From the NCBI GenBank assembly GCA_964534945.1, contig CAZHSB010000002.1:1-64000 (forward strand): 64,000 nt of DNA, in the 5' to 3' direction. This DNA comes from CAZHFA01 sp964534945 (lineage in GTDB: Bacteria; Bdellovibrionota_C; UBA2361; CAKMMH01). Made by a program: the position numbers and the translations under genes. Below are positions 1 through 8,806 of this stretch, in pieces (the first letter of the stretch is position 1; every line of letters starts with the position of its first letter). Below the pieces are notes generated by a model that was given only the letters and a program-made list of their open reading frames with translations, did not search any database and was not told the DNA's origin.

Positions 1-229
1 CATCTACTAAGCTTTTAAGCCCTAAGCACGATTTTCCCTTTGTAATATTTGCATGAAGTCCAAGTCCTAATTTTTGATTTTCATTCCAAAGAGAGATTGC
101 GTCACTTGCATCAGGCATCGTAATCATAACGGTAGTCGTACTAATTAGCCCTTCTTTAAAAGCAGTAATAATTCCTCTATTTATACCTTTTGAAAATCCA
201 AAATCATCAGAATTTATAATCAGCTTCAT
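1..229 (-). CDS. ChbG/YdjC-family carbohydrate deacetylase, 5' part
   Basis: Partial gene; it runs off the left edge, with 76 residues visible. The N-terminus MKLIINSDDFGFSKGIN carries the Asp-Asp metal-binding motif of the YdjC/ChbG family. Further on there is a conserved-looking STTTVM..MP segment and LGLGLHANITKGK, whose His is typical of the family. Known members remove N-acetyl groups from oligosaccharides or lipid-linked sugars; the substrate here is unknown. The start ATG overlaps the stop of the preceding methyltransferase gene as ATGA, so the two are probably translationally coupled. The pairing suggests a glycan- or lipid-modifying operon, but that is inference. Confidence 0.82.
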   Translation of the reverse strand, partial: MKLIINSDDFGFSKGINRGIITAFKEGLISTTTVMITMPDASDAISLWNENQKLGLGLHANITKGKSCLGLKSLVD

Positions 230-960
230 CTTCGCTTTGCCTCAATAATCACAGGAGAACCAAACATTTTCCTTAAACCCATCAAAGAAAATATTATTTC
301 AAAAAAATTACATAAAAACTTTTTCTTCATAACTCTATAAAAAACAAGAGGCAAAAAAAACTGTGGAATCCTTTCTTTTATGTCAAAATCATTTTTCTTA
401 AAAACATCATACAACTCTTCATCTTGAAAAATCTTAAATGTCCTTGTGTTCTTTTCTATCTTCTTTTTTAATTTAAAAAATATTTTATTTAAAATATTAA
501 AACTTTTATACGTTGGATAATCTATAATTACTATGTTTTTTGAAACACGCAGTAGTTCTTTTATCGCATCTTGCCACAAATCAAGATGACAAATTTGTCT
601 AAAACATAAAACCACATCAAAGCTTTTATCTTCAAATGGCAAACTTGTTAATGAGCCAATTTTAAAACTACAATTTTCATTGTTTAAAAACTTTTCAACT
701 CTTTTTTTACAAACTTCAGAACTTCCATAAATAGTAACATTATAATTTTTTCCAGTTAAAAAAGGAGTTATCTGGCCATGCCCTCCACCTACATCAAGAA
801 CAGTTTTTACATTATTATATTTAGATAAAATCTTTAGGACTGCCTTTCCCTGCTTATTTAGAGCCCACTCTCCGAATTCCCCCTTAAACCTTTCCGCATA
901 TTCATCTGAAGATGAATGTATATCTGGCGCTTCTTTTACATTATCAAAAGAATTATTCAT
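226..960 (-). CDS. class I SAM-dependent methyltransferase
   Basis: 244 residues. The SAM-binding motif I VLDVGGGHG lies at about residues 54-62, followed by an acidic loop and FEDKSFDVVLCFRQICHL, the usual motif-II/post-I strand of the Methyltransf_11/UbiE-like group. The C-terminal third is basic and hydrophobic (FFLPLVFYRVMKKK), which could mean membrane association or a lipid substrate. It overlaps the upstream HAMP gene by 8 bases and the downstream ChbG-like deacetylase by 4, so it belongs to one tight operon. Substrate not predictable; modification of a lipid or surface glycan is a guess from the neighbour. Confidence 0.8.
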   Translation of the reverse strand: MNNSFDNVKEAPDIHSSSDEYAERFKGEFGEWALNKQGKAVLKILSKYNNVKTVLDVGGGHGQITPFLTGKNYNVTIYGSSEVCKKRVEKFLNNENCSFKIGSLTSLPFEDKSFDVVLCFRQICHLDLWQDAIKELLRVSKNIVIIDYPTYKSFNILNKIFFKLKKKIEKNTRTFKIFQDEELYDVFKKNDFDIKERIPQFFLPLVFYRVMKKKFLCNFFEIIFSLMGLRKMFGSPVIIEAKRR

Positions 961-1612
961 ATTTTATTCTTTCATCCAAAAGTTTATTAGTTTCATCAAA
1001 TATCAATTTCATATCCTCATTCATATTGACGCCTGTACATCGCCTCAAATTATCATTATTTTTACAAGCTTTCATAACATCATATATTTCTTCCACAGGG
1101 TACAAAAACTTTTTATTAAGCCTTTGAAGAAGTAACATCGATAATAGAAACATCATACCTGCCATAAACACAATTCCCCAAGCGCCCGTTTTACTTAATT
1201 GCATCGCCTTTTTCTCTAACTTGAAAATTGCATCTTTATTTATCCTCGCCAATTGATCTATCGCAAGCATAATATGGCTTCTGGACTCAATATCATTGTC
1301 AAATGCTTTTTTATAGTTTCTCCTTATCGTATTTACCCTTACTCGTTCACTATTTTTAAGTGCATTATCTTTCGCTTTCTTTAAATTATATTCAAAAATT
1401 CTAAAATTCTTTTTTGCTATACTTTCATTCTCCGTTGGAATCAAAGACGCGAGCATTCCTTGGCATGATTCTAATGATGAAACATTATTTTTTACTATAA
1501 GATCTATTGCAGGCGCAATTCTCATAAAAAGCCAAATAGCGCCAAAAGCAATAAGTAAATTGATCGATACTAAAAACGAAATGCTAATTTTTATTGAGTG
1601 TGATAATTTCAT
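953..1612 (-). CDS. two-TM membrane protein with HAMP-like tail and no output domain
   Basis: 219 residues. A first membrane segment (about 9-30) is followed by a helical periplasmic region (31-140) and a second membrane segment (about 144-163). The tail of about 55 residues has the layout of a HAMP linker (basic residues, a Pro near 172, then a second amphipathic helix). This is the architecture of the sensor half of a chemoreceptor or histidine kinase, but the protein stops where a signalling domain should begin. It sits 28 bases after ktrA and overlaps the methyltransferase gene. It may be a truncated receptor or a stand-alone membrane sensor. No family is recognised with certainty. Confidence 0.6.
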   Translation of the reverse strand: MKLSHSIKISISFLVSINLLIAFGAIWLFMRIAPAIDLIVKNNVSSLESCQGMLASLIPTENESIAKKNFRIFEYNLKKAKDNALKNSERVRVNTIRRNYKKAFDNDIESRSHIMLAIDQLARINKDAIFKLEKKAMQLSKTGAWGIVFMAGMMFLLSMLLLQRLNKKFLYPVEEIYDVMKACKNNDNLRRCTGVNMNEDMKLIFDETNKLLDERIKYE

Positions 1613-1640
1613 TCTCTTATCCTAAAAATCACTAAACGCA

Positions 1641-2300
1641 TTAAAATTCTTTCATCAATTTTGTTATCGAATCTTCACTAGAAACAATAATCAAATTATC
1701 TCCTAAAGATAATTTTTCATTAGGAGATGGCCTCATTATTTGCGTTTCCTTTCCACGTCTTATTGCAGCAACAATTATTCCAAATTTTTTAGGAAGCTCC
1801 AATTCTACTAAATTTTTTCCAACCATATTAGGTTGCACACAAATTTCTACAAGATGTAAATCATTGCCTAGTGGCGTTTCGTTAATAACATTTCTATATA
1901 ATATTTTATTTGCGAATCTTCTTCCAAACTCATCTTCTGGATTAACAACTTGATGCGCACCAACTAATTTTAAAATTCTTTCGTGCATTTTATCATTGGC
2001 ACGCGATATAATTAATGGTACTCCCATTTGTCTTAAAAGCGCGGTACACATTATAGAATTTTCTTTTGACTCGTCACCAATTGCACAAATAGCACAATCT
2101 CTATTTTGAGGTTCAAACTTTGCAAGCTCTGCCTCATCAGTGGCGTCCATAATAACAGCCTCAGATACAAACTCATTTATTTCCTCAACAAGGGCTCTTT
2201 TCTTATCTATTGCCAACACTTCGGCACCTTTTTGAGATAAAGATTTTGCCAAAGACATTCCAAAATTTCCAAGTCCTATTATCAAAATTTGTTTTGCCAT
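1641..2300 (-). CDS. ktrA: KtrA/TrkA-type potassium channel regulatory subunit
   Basis: 219 residues, the normal length for KtrA. An N-terminal Rossmann RCK domain has GLGNFG at residues 9-14, an acidic residue at the end of the second strand (AIDKK), and the ATDEAEL segment typical of TrkA-N. A C-terminal RCK_C domain covers roughly 135-219. KtrA forms a cytoplasmic octameric ring that gates the KtrB membrane subunit in response to nucleotides. The gene directly follows its partner ktrB, 27 bases downstream. Confidence 0.92.
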   Translation of the reverse strand: MAKQILIIGLGNFGMSLAKSLSQKGAEVLAIDKKRALVEEINEFVSEAVIMDATDEAELAKFEPQNRDCAICAIGDESKENSIMCTALLRQMGVPLIISRANDKMHERILKLVGAHQVVNPEDEFGRRFANKILYRNVINETPLGNDLHLVEICVQPNMVGKNLVELELPKKFGIIVAAIRRGKETQIMRPSPNEKLSLGDNLIIVSSEDSITKLMKEF

Positions 2301-2327
2301 AAATAATCCTTTCGCTATATAAAAACG

Positions 2328-3845
2328 TTACATTAAACTTATTTTTGCAGGAGGATATTGTGTTTTTTTAAATGAGCTATCTTCCCCAAGCAATGTAAAA
2401 AGAGTTAAAGATCCTATACGTCCTATAAACATTGTAAACATAATCACTATTTTACCAATTTCATCTAATGATTGAGTGATTCCTAAAGACAAACCGACGG
2501 TTCCAAGAGCCGAAGTCACTTCAAAAATTAAATTTTTTGCTGTTATCGGCTGTGTCACCAACAATACAAACAACATAAAAAGCAAAATTAACAAAGTCGC
2601 AATCAAAACCGTAATCGCTGTTACAACGACTTTATATCTTACTTCTCTGCTGTTTATAACAATAGCATTTTTATTTCTTATATTATTCCAAAAAGCCAAA
2701 ACCAAAATTGCAAATGTTGTTGTTTTTATTCCTCCTGCTGTACCCCCAGGATTTCCTCCAACAAACATTAAAAAGCACATAATTATTACTGTTTGAGACA
2801 ATGCACTTGAGATGTCGACAGAATTAAATCCTGCTGTTCTTAAAGAAACTGACATAAACCAAGCATTATTTATTTTATCCATGATAGATAATCCCGACAA
2901 TGTATTATTCCATTCAAAAAATAAAAAGCTTACTGTTCCAAATAATAACAATGATATTGTGGTAATAATTGCTACTGACGTATGAACTGTCACTTTCTTT
3001 CCTTTTAAAAACTTAGGAACAAGAATTGCTGTAGCAGGAGCGAATCCCCCTAAAATTATCAAAAAAGAAATTATGTATAATACAAATGGTTTAAGTTGAT
3101 ATCCTATTAAGCTATTTTGATTTAAGAAAAATCCTGCATTACAAAAAGCAGAAATTGAAGTAAATACACCTTTCCAAATAGCCATTCCAAAACTTGGATT
3201 TTCAAAATAAAATAATACACTCAATAAACATGCGCCAATAAATTCCGTTATGAATGCAAATTTTAAAATTAATACTATAGAATTTTTAAGATCTCCTTTA
3301 TATAACTCTCTATCAGTAGATAATATTTTCTCGTGACGCAGACTAATTTTTCCAACTGTATGAAGTGCAATACTTGCAATACTCATTATACCAAGTCCGC
3401 CAAGTTGAATTAAGAGTAATATTACAAATTGTCCAAATCCAGAGAAATCATTTTTTGTATCAAGAACTGTTAACCCTGTAACACAGACAGCGCTTACTGC
3501 GGTAAAAAAAGCATCAACTATTTTTATTTCATTTATCTTTATTGAAATTGGTAATATTAAAAAGATTGTTCCAATTAGTGCTAATGATAAAAAATATACA
3601 ATTAACATCATCGCAGGATGATTAAAGATAAGATCTAATCCTGTCTCTTTTTTCTCATATAAATTTTTTTGAATGTTTTTTATTGAAATTTTATCTTTAC
3701 TTGATACAAAAAACATTAACCAGATAAAAACAACTAGAAAAAGCAAAGCAAGGCTTGGGTTTTCCTTAATATGCTGAAAATTAAATATTCCACATATTGC
3801 AAAAATAAATACTAAAAATATTTTAAAAAATAAATAAAAATTCAT
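2328..3845 (-). CDS. ktrB: KtrB/TrkH-type potassium uptake membrane subunit
   Basis: 505 residues, strongly hydrophobic. The four pore-loop signatures of the Trk/Ktr/HKT superfamily are visible in order: VTGLT, NAGFF, TAGFN and TVGLS, each with the filter glycine. It imports K+ across the inner membrane and forms a complex with the adjacent KtrA. At 505 residues it is longer than a typical KtrB because of extra N-terminal membrane helices, so either Ktr or TrkH naming could apply. It is probably the first gene of the operon: 117 bases separate it from prfA, which is on the same strand. Confidence 0.92.
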   Translation of the reverse strand: MNFYLFFKIFLVFIFAICGIFNFQHIKENPSLALLFLVVFIWLMFFVSSKDKISIKNIQKNLYEKKETGLDLIFNHPAMMLIVYFLSLALIGTIFLILPISIKINEIKIVDAFFTAVSAVCVTGLTVLDTKNDFSGFGQFVILLLIQLGGLGIMSIASIALHTVGKISLRHEKILSTDRELYKGDLKNSIVLILKFAFITEFIGACLLSVLFYFENPSFGMAIWKGVFTSISAFCNAGFFLNQNSLIGYQLKPFVLYIISFLIILGGFAPATAILVPKFLKGKKVTVHTSVAIITTISLLLFGTVSFLFFEWNNTLSGLSIMDKINNAWFMSVSLRTAGFNSVDISSALSQTVIIMCFLMFVGGNPGGTAGGIKTTTFAILVLAFWNNIRNKNAIVINSREVRYKVVVTAITVLIATLLILLFMLFVLLVTQPITAKNLIFEVTSALGTVGLSLGITQSLDEIGKIVIMFTMFIGRIGSLTLFTLLGEDSSFKKTQYPPAKISLM

Positions 3846-3962
3846 ACTAAAAAATTTGTAAACAAACCCAGTTGGGATATAAAATCACTTATTTATAGTA
3901 ACTTATTTTAACAATTTATAAAACGATATATATTTTACAATTCATCATAAAAGAATGAAAAA

Positions 3963-5030
3963 TTACCCCTCTTTCTTTAATGCTTCTGCTTGATAATACG
4001 CAATTACTGGATCTAGCATTAAATCCACGTCTCCTGCCATTAACGCATCAAGATTATGAATTGAATAATTAATTCTGTGATCTGTAACACGCGATTGTGG
4101 ATAATTATATGTTCTAATTTTTTCTGAACGATCTCCTGTTCCTACTTGAGATTTTCTATCTGCAGATCTTTCGCTAGATGCTTCCTGTTGTTTCTTCTCT
4201 AAAATTCTTGCTCTTAAAACTCGCATTCCTTTTTCTTTGTTTTTAAATTGAGATTTTTCATCTTGCATTGCAACGACAATTCCTGTTGGAATATGAGTAA
4301 TTCTTACGGCAGAGTCTGTCGTATTTACACATTGCCCCCCTGGGCCTCCTGCACGATAGACATCTATTCTTAAATCTTTTTCATTTATTTCTACATCAAC
4401 TTCTTCTGCTTCTGGCAAAACTGCAACTGTACAAGTAGAGGTGTGGACTCTTCCTTGTGATTCCGTGACAGGAACTCTTTGAACTCTATGAACACCACTT
4501 TCATATTTTAACCTGCTATATGCGCCATCTCCTGTAACCATAGCAATCACTTCTTTATAGCCGCCAGTACCAGATTCTGACATACTCATTATCTCAATCT
4601 TCCAAGATAAGCTTTCTACATAACGCGTGTACATTCTAAACAAATCTCCCGCAAAAATTGAAGCTTCATCTCCACCTGCGCCCGCTCTTATTTCTAAAAT
4701 AACATTTTTATCATCATTAGGGTCTTTCGGTAAAAGTAAAATTTTTAATTCATGCTCAAGCGTTAAAACTTCTTCTTGCTGAGATTTTAATTCTTCTTTA
4801 GCAAGCTCCGTTATTTCTGGATCCTCATTTTGATAGATAATATCTTTATTTCCTTTAATATCTTTTAATAATTTTTTATATCTTCCAAATGGAATCACTA
4901 CCTTTTCAATGTTTTTATATTCTTTTGAAAGTTTTTCAAAAGAATCTCTATTTTGTATCACTTCAGCTGACGAAAGTTCCCTTGCGAGCTCTTCGTATCT
5001 TTGTTCAACTTCTTCTAATTTACTAAACAT
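3963..5030 (-). CDS. prfA: peptide chain release factor 1
   Basis: 355 residues, standard RF1 length. The GGQ peptidyl-tRNA hydrolysis motif lies at 231-233 in RAGGPGGQCVN. The PVT tripeptide at 187-189 is the PxT stop-codon-recognition motif of RF1, rather than the SPF of RF2. It terminates translation at UAA/UAG. The glutamine methyltransferase gene prmC, often next to prfA, is not adjacent here. Confidence 0.97.
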   Translation of the reverse strand: MFSKLEEVEQRYEELARELSSAEVIQNRDSFEKLSKEYKNIEKVVIPFGRYKKLLKDIKGNKDIIYQNEDPEITELAKEELKSQQEEVLTLEHELKILLLPKDPNDDKNVILEIRAGAGGDEASIFAGDLFRMYTRYVESLSWKIEIMSMSESGTGGYKEVIAMVTGDGAYSRLKYESGVHRVQRVPVTESQGRVHTSTCTVAVLPEAEEVDVEINEKDLRIDVYRAGGPGGQCVNTTDSAVRITHIPTGIVVAMQDEKSQFKNKEKGMRVLRARILEKKQQEASSERSADRKSQVGTGDRSEKIRTYNYPQSRVTDHRINYSIHNLDALMAGDVDLMLDPVIAYYQAEALKKEG

Positions 5031-5135
5031 CTCTATTTTCCTTTTTGACTTTAAAAACTGCTTTCTACATAAATTTCTACATAAACATTAATCTTGTAAG
5101 ATTTTTTGAAATTTTATCTATTACTTTGTGCTTCG

Positions 5136-6329
5136 CTAGCTTTCTGCTAACCTTAAAGCTTCTGTAATTATTTGCGGTCTGTAAGAAGTGATTTTTTTAT
5201 TTAATCTTGATGGGTGTATTCTATTTGAAAGTAATACTATTGATAAATCTTTTTCAGGATCAATCCACAAGGAACACCCAGTAAAAGAATTTATTCCAAC
5301 AGCCCATTTAGAAAATCCACAGTTTATCATGCCATTTTCTTTATTGGCCCTTTCCCATAAATAAGTAGGTGTTCCCTCTTCTACACCTAAAAATTCTTTT
5401 GTGATTTTTTCATCGAATATAAAACTTTTCCCCTTTAATGCCTTTAGTATTTCTTGTGAAAATTTCAAAACATCACCCGCACAAGAAAAAAGACCTGCGT
5501 TTCCAGCAATTCCCCCCATTGCCCAAGCGTTATCGTTTTGTACTTCGCCACAAAGAATTTTTCCTCTCCAATCACAATTTTCAGTTGGTGCGATTGCTTC
5601 CATAACAGGAGAAATTTTTTTTGAACGAAGTAAAGATAAATCAACAAATCCCGTACCTACAAGATCCATCGACCTTGCTATCTCTTTAAAGAAAATTTTA
5701 TCTAAGGAACTTCCATTTAAAACTTCAATTAACAATCCTAAAATTATCATCGCAATTTCACTATAATAAGCTTTGCCATCGGGAGAAGTTTTTAAATTAC
5801 TTCTTACAATCGAATTTAAAACGTATTCTTTAGCGCCTCTACTTGCTAACATTCCTATACGACTTCCTAAACTATTTTTATAGATTTCTTCATAAAAAGG
5901 ATATGTCGCAATTAAACCAGACTGAGATGTAAGCAAATTTTTTATTGAAATTAAAGATTTCCCATTTACGCTAAATCCCTGAATATAACGACTAACAAGG
6001 TCATTTACTGCACACTTTTCATCTTTGATCAATCTCATTAGAAGACTTGCTGTACAAAACAATATCGTTATTTCACCAAGATCAAAGATGGTATCTTCTC
6101 TCATATCAGAATTCTGAGAAGTATTTTCACTTTCTTGGCTTAGTCGATGTCCAAAAGCCTTACAAAAATAAAAATCAGAGTCTCCCTTATTAATTCCTAT
6201 AACAGCACCTGGGAAAGCCCCTCCCTGTAGCGCCTTATTAAAAACTTCCAAAAGTTTATCTTGCGCAACATTTTCTTTTGACTTTTCTTTGGAAGCATCT
6301 TTTTTGTTTTTATTAGTTTCTTTTTCCAT
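5136..6329 (-). CDS. serine beta-lactamase-like protein lacking the SxxK motif (pseudoenzyme)
   Basis: 397 residues. Overall it follows the class C beta-lactamase/esterase family: GAVIGINKGD, TIFDLGEIT, a LLTSQSGL segment, YYSEIAMIILG, WAMGGIAGNAGLFS, and FTGCSLWIDPEKDLSIVLLSNRIHP. In active members the third segment reads DLASLTK, with the nucleophile Ser and the base Lys. Here the Ser position is Glu 86 and the Lys position is Ile 89. The second motif is YSE instead of YxN/YSD. There is no signal peptide; the first 25 residues are Lys/Glu-rich, so the protein is probably cytoplasmic. A binding or scaffold role is inferred; function unknown. Confidence 0.8.
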   Translation of the reverse strand: MEKETNKNKKDASKEKSKENVAQDKLLEVFNKALQGGAFPGAVIGINKGDSDFYFCKAFGHRLSQESENTSQNSDMREDTIFDLGEITILFCTASLLMRLIKDEKCAVNDLVSRYIQGFSVNGKSLISIKNLLTSQSGLIATYPFYEEIYKNSLGSRIGMLASRGAKEYVLNSIVRSNLKTSPDGKAYYSEIAMIILGLLIEVLNGSSLDKIFFKEIARSMDLVGTGFVDLSLLRSKKISPVMEAIAPTENCDWRGKILCGEVQNDNAWAMGGIAGNAGLFSCAGDVLKFSQEILKALKGKSFIFDEKITKEFLGVEEGTPTYLWERANKENGMINCGFSKWAVGINSFTGCSLWIDPEKDLSIVLLSNRIHPSRLNKKITSYRPQIITEALRLAES

Positions 6330-6380
6330 AAATTTTTATAAAAATAAAACAAACGTGATTTTAGCAAAATATCCACTATC

Positions 6381-6471
6381 TTGCAAAAGTTGCAAGCATT
6401 TTCTCTATAATATAAAAATTTTTGACGTTTTTCCTAAAAAAACATTACAAAAATTCCTTGAAAAATATAAT
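6381..6471 (+). promoter_or_regulatory. putative groESL promoter region
   Basis: Two TATAAT boxes are present at 6406-6411 and 6466-6471. The first has TTGCAA at 6381-6386 (19-base spacing), the second TTACAA at 6445-6450 (15-base spacing); both spacings are imperfect. I see no CIRCE inverted repeat upstream of groES, so HrcA control is not supported. The rest of 6330-6633 holds no convincing gene; an open plus-strand frame there overlaps the upstream gene and resembles nothing. Confidence 0.35.
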
Positions 6472-6633
6472 CTGAATGCGCATAGATACAAAGGTTGTGA
6501 GTTTTTAGATAAATTTCCAACATTACATGGCAAAAAAAGAAAAATGCCATTCTTATGCTTGTTAGAAATAATATCCAATTAGGCACAAGAAAATCAGAAA
6601 AATTAAAGGAATAATTATTATTGGAGGGAAATA

Positions 6634-6924
6634 ATGACTAATATAAGACCGTTACAAGATCGTCTAATTGTAAGACGCCTTGATAGTGAAGAAAAGACTG
6701 CTGGTGGACTTTATATTCCAGATTCTGCAAAAGAGAAACCACAACAAGGACAAGTTGTTGCTGTAGGAAAAGGTAAAGTTAAAGAAGATGGAAGTGTTCA
6801 ACCAATGGATATCAAAAAAGGAGATAAAATTCTTTTTGGAAAATATTCTGGAACTGAAATTAAGCTTGATGAAGAAGATTTCTTAATCATGCGTGAAGAT
6901 GAAGTTTTAGGAATTATTGAATAA
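6634..6924 (+). CDS. groS: co-chaperonin GroES
   Basis: 96 residues, full length. It starts with NIRPLQDRLIVRR and contains the mobile loop EEKTAGGLYIPDSAKEKP and the roof/base segments ending in REDEVLGIIE. It caps the GroEL ring during ATP-driven folding in the cytoplasm. A strong ribosome-binding site, GGAGGG, lies 6 bases before the ATG. It is followed 42 bases later by groEL, a standard operon. Confidence 0.98.
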   Translation: MTNIRPLQDRLIVRRLDSEEKTAGGLYIPDSAKEKPQQGQVVAVGKGKVKEDGSVQPMDIKKGDKILFGKYSGTEIKLDEEDFLIMREDEVLGIIE

Positions 6925-6966
6925 ATAATCTCAAAAGGAAAAAGTTTTTTTATAAAGGATGATAAT

Positions 6967-8613
6967 ATGGCTAAAGAATTAAATTTTGGATTAGAAGCTA
7001 GAGAACAAATTCTCAAGGGAGTTAAAAAACTAGCAGACACTGTTCGTGTTACTATGGGACCAAGAGGTCGTAATGTAGTAATTGAAAAAAGTTTCGGTGC
7101 TCCATTAATAACAAAAGATGGAGTAACTGTTGCAAAGGAAGTTGAGCTTGAAGATAAATTAGAAAATATGGGAGCTCAAATGGTAAAAGAAGTTGCATCA
7201 AAGACTTCTGATAACGCAGGAGATGGAACAACTACTGCTACGGTTTTAGCAGATGCAATTTACAGAGAGGGCTTAAAGCTCGTAACAGCAGGGCATGATC
7301 CTATGTGCTTAAAACGTGGTATCGATTGCGCTGTTCAAGCTGTAATTGAAGAATTAAAGAAAGAAAGCAAACCAACTAAAGGAAAAGATGATATTGCTAA
7401 GGTTGGAACTATTTCTGCTAATGCTGATAAAGAAATTGGTGACATTATTGCTGAAGCAATGGAAAAAGTTGGAAAGGAAGGCGTTATTACTGTTGAAGAA
7501 GCAAAAGGTCTTGAAACAACTTTAGAAGTTGTAGAAGGAATGCAATTTGATAGAGGTTATCTTTCACCTTACTTTGTAACAAATGCAGAGAGAATGGAAG
7601 CAGAAATTGATAATCCTTTCATCTTAATTCACGATAAAAAGATTTCAAATATGAAAGATCTTTTACCGATACTAGAGCAAGTTGCAAAAGCAGGTCGTCC
7701 ACTTTTAATTATTGCTGAGGAAGTTGAAGGAGAAGCTTTGGCAACGTTAGTTGTAAATAAGATTCGTGGAACATTAAATGTTTGTGCTGTAAAGGCTCCT
7801 GGATTTGGTGATAGAAGAAAAGCAATGCTTGAAGATATCGCTACATTAACTGGTGGAGAATGCATCAGTGAAGATTGTGGTATCAAACTTGAAACTGTTA
7901 CTATGGATCAATTAGGCAAAGCTAAACGAGTTGTTATCACAAAAGATAATTCAACAATTATTGATGGCGCAGGAGACAAAAAAGCAATCGAAGCTAGAGT
8001 TAAACAAATTAGAGCTCAAATTGAAGAAAGCACATCAAGTTACGACAAAGAAAAACTTCAAGAAAGACTTGCTAAATTAGTTGGCGGTGTTGCAGTCGTA
8101 AATGTTGGTGCTGCTACAGAAGTAGAAATGAAAGAAAAGAAAGCAAGAGTTGAAGATGCACTTCATGCAACAAGAGCTGCAGTAGAAGAAGGTATCGTAC
8201 CTGGCGGTGGAGTTGCTTATATCAGAACACTAGATAAAATTGATGCTATTAAATTAGACAATGAAGAAGAAATGTTTGGTGTTAAGATTGTTCGTCATGC
8301 CTTAGAAGCCCCAATTAAAACTATTGCAACAAATGCTGGTGCAGAACCTGCTGTAGTAGTTGACAAGGTTCGTGCTGGAAAAGGTGCATTTGGTTACAAT
8401 GCAGCAACTAATACTTATGAAGATCTAATGACTGCAGGTGTTATTGATCCTACTAAAGTAAGTAGAACTGCTCTTCAAAATGCAGCATCTATTGCTGGCT
8501 TAATGTTAACAACAGAAGCTACAATCACTGAAAAACCAAAAGCTGAGCCTGCTGCTGGAATGGGTGGAAATCCAATGGCTGGAATGGGCGGAATGGGCGG
8601 AATGGGATACTAA
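6967..8613 (+). CDS. groL: chaperonin GroEL
   Basis: 548 residues, standard length. The nucleotide-binding motif AGDGTTTATVLA, the hinge and apical segments, and the GGGVAYIR equatorial motif are all intact. The C-terminus is the Gly-Met-rich tail (GMGGMGGMGY) of typical group I chaperonins. It forms the 14-mer that folds cytosolic proteins with GroES. The gene is followed by a clear terminator. Confidence 0.98.
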   Translation: MAKELNFGLEAREQILKGVKKLADTVRVTMGPRGRNVVIEKSFGAPLITKDGVTVAKEVELEDKLENMGAQMVKEVASKTSDNAGDGTTTATVLADAIYREGLKLVTAGHDPMCLKRGIDCAVQAVIEELKKESKPTKGKDDIAKVGTISANADKEIGDIIAEAMEKVGKEGVITVEEAKGLETTLEVVEGMQFDRGYLSPYFVTNAERMEAEIDNPFILIHDKKISNMKDLLPILEQVAKAGRPLLIIAEEVEGEALATLVVNKIRGTLNVCAVKAPGFGDRRKAMLEDIATLTGGECISEDCGIKLETVTMDQLGKAKRVVITKDNSTIIDGAGDKKAIEARVKQIRAQIEESTSSYDKEKLQERLAKLVGGVAVVNVGAATEVEMKEKKARVEDALHATRAAVEEGIVPGGGVAYIRTLDKIDAIKLDNEEEMFGVKIVRHALEAPIKTIATNAGAEPAVVVDKVRAGKGAFGYNAATNTYEDLMTAGVIDPTKVSRTALQNAASIAGLMLTTEATITEKPKAEPAAGMGGNPMAGMGGMGGMGY

Positions 8614-8643
8614 TTTTTTAGATTACACGTTTCGCGATAAATC

Positions 8644-8688
8644 AAAAAATGGGGAATGAACCGATAAGGTGTATTCCTCATTTTTTTT
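8644..8688 (+). terminator. Rho-independent terminator of groESL
   Basis: A 14-base arm starting AAAAAATGGGGAAT at 8644 pairs with ATTCCTCATTTTTT at 8673-8686, with one G-T pair, and runs into eight T's. Confidence 0.88.
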
Positions 8689-8806
8689 AAATCTATAGTC
8701 AAAAATTACAATCAAAAATTAGTTAAAAAAGAACGTCCACCTTTCATTTTAAGATTTAAATATTTAGACTGATTTATTTAAAAATTTTGCGAGTATAAAG
8801 AATTTC

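Noticed and set aside
6361..6582. Open plus-strand frame upstream of groES
   Set aside because: It overlaps the start of the upstream gene and the putative promoter, has no ribosome-binding site and resembles no protein.
6600..6633. CIRCE element before groES
   Set aside because: The TTAGCACTC-N9-GAGTGCTAA repeat is absent here and in the 300 bases upstream.
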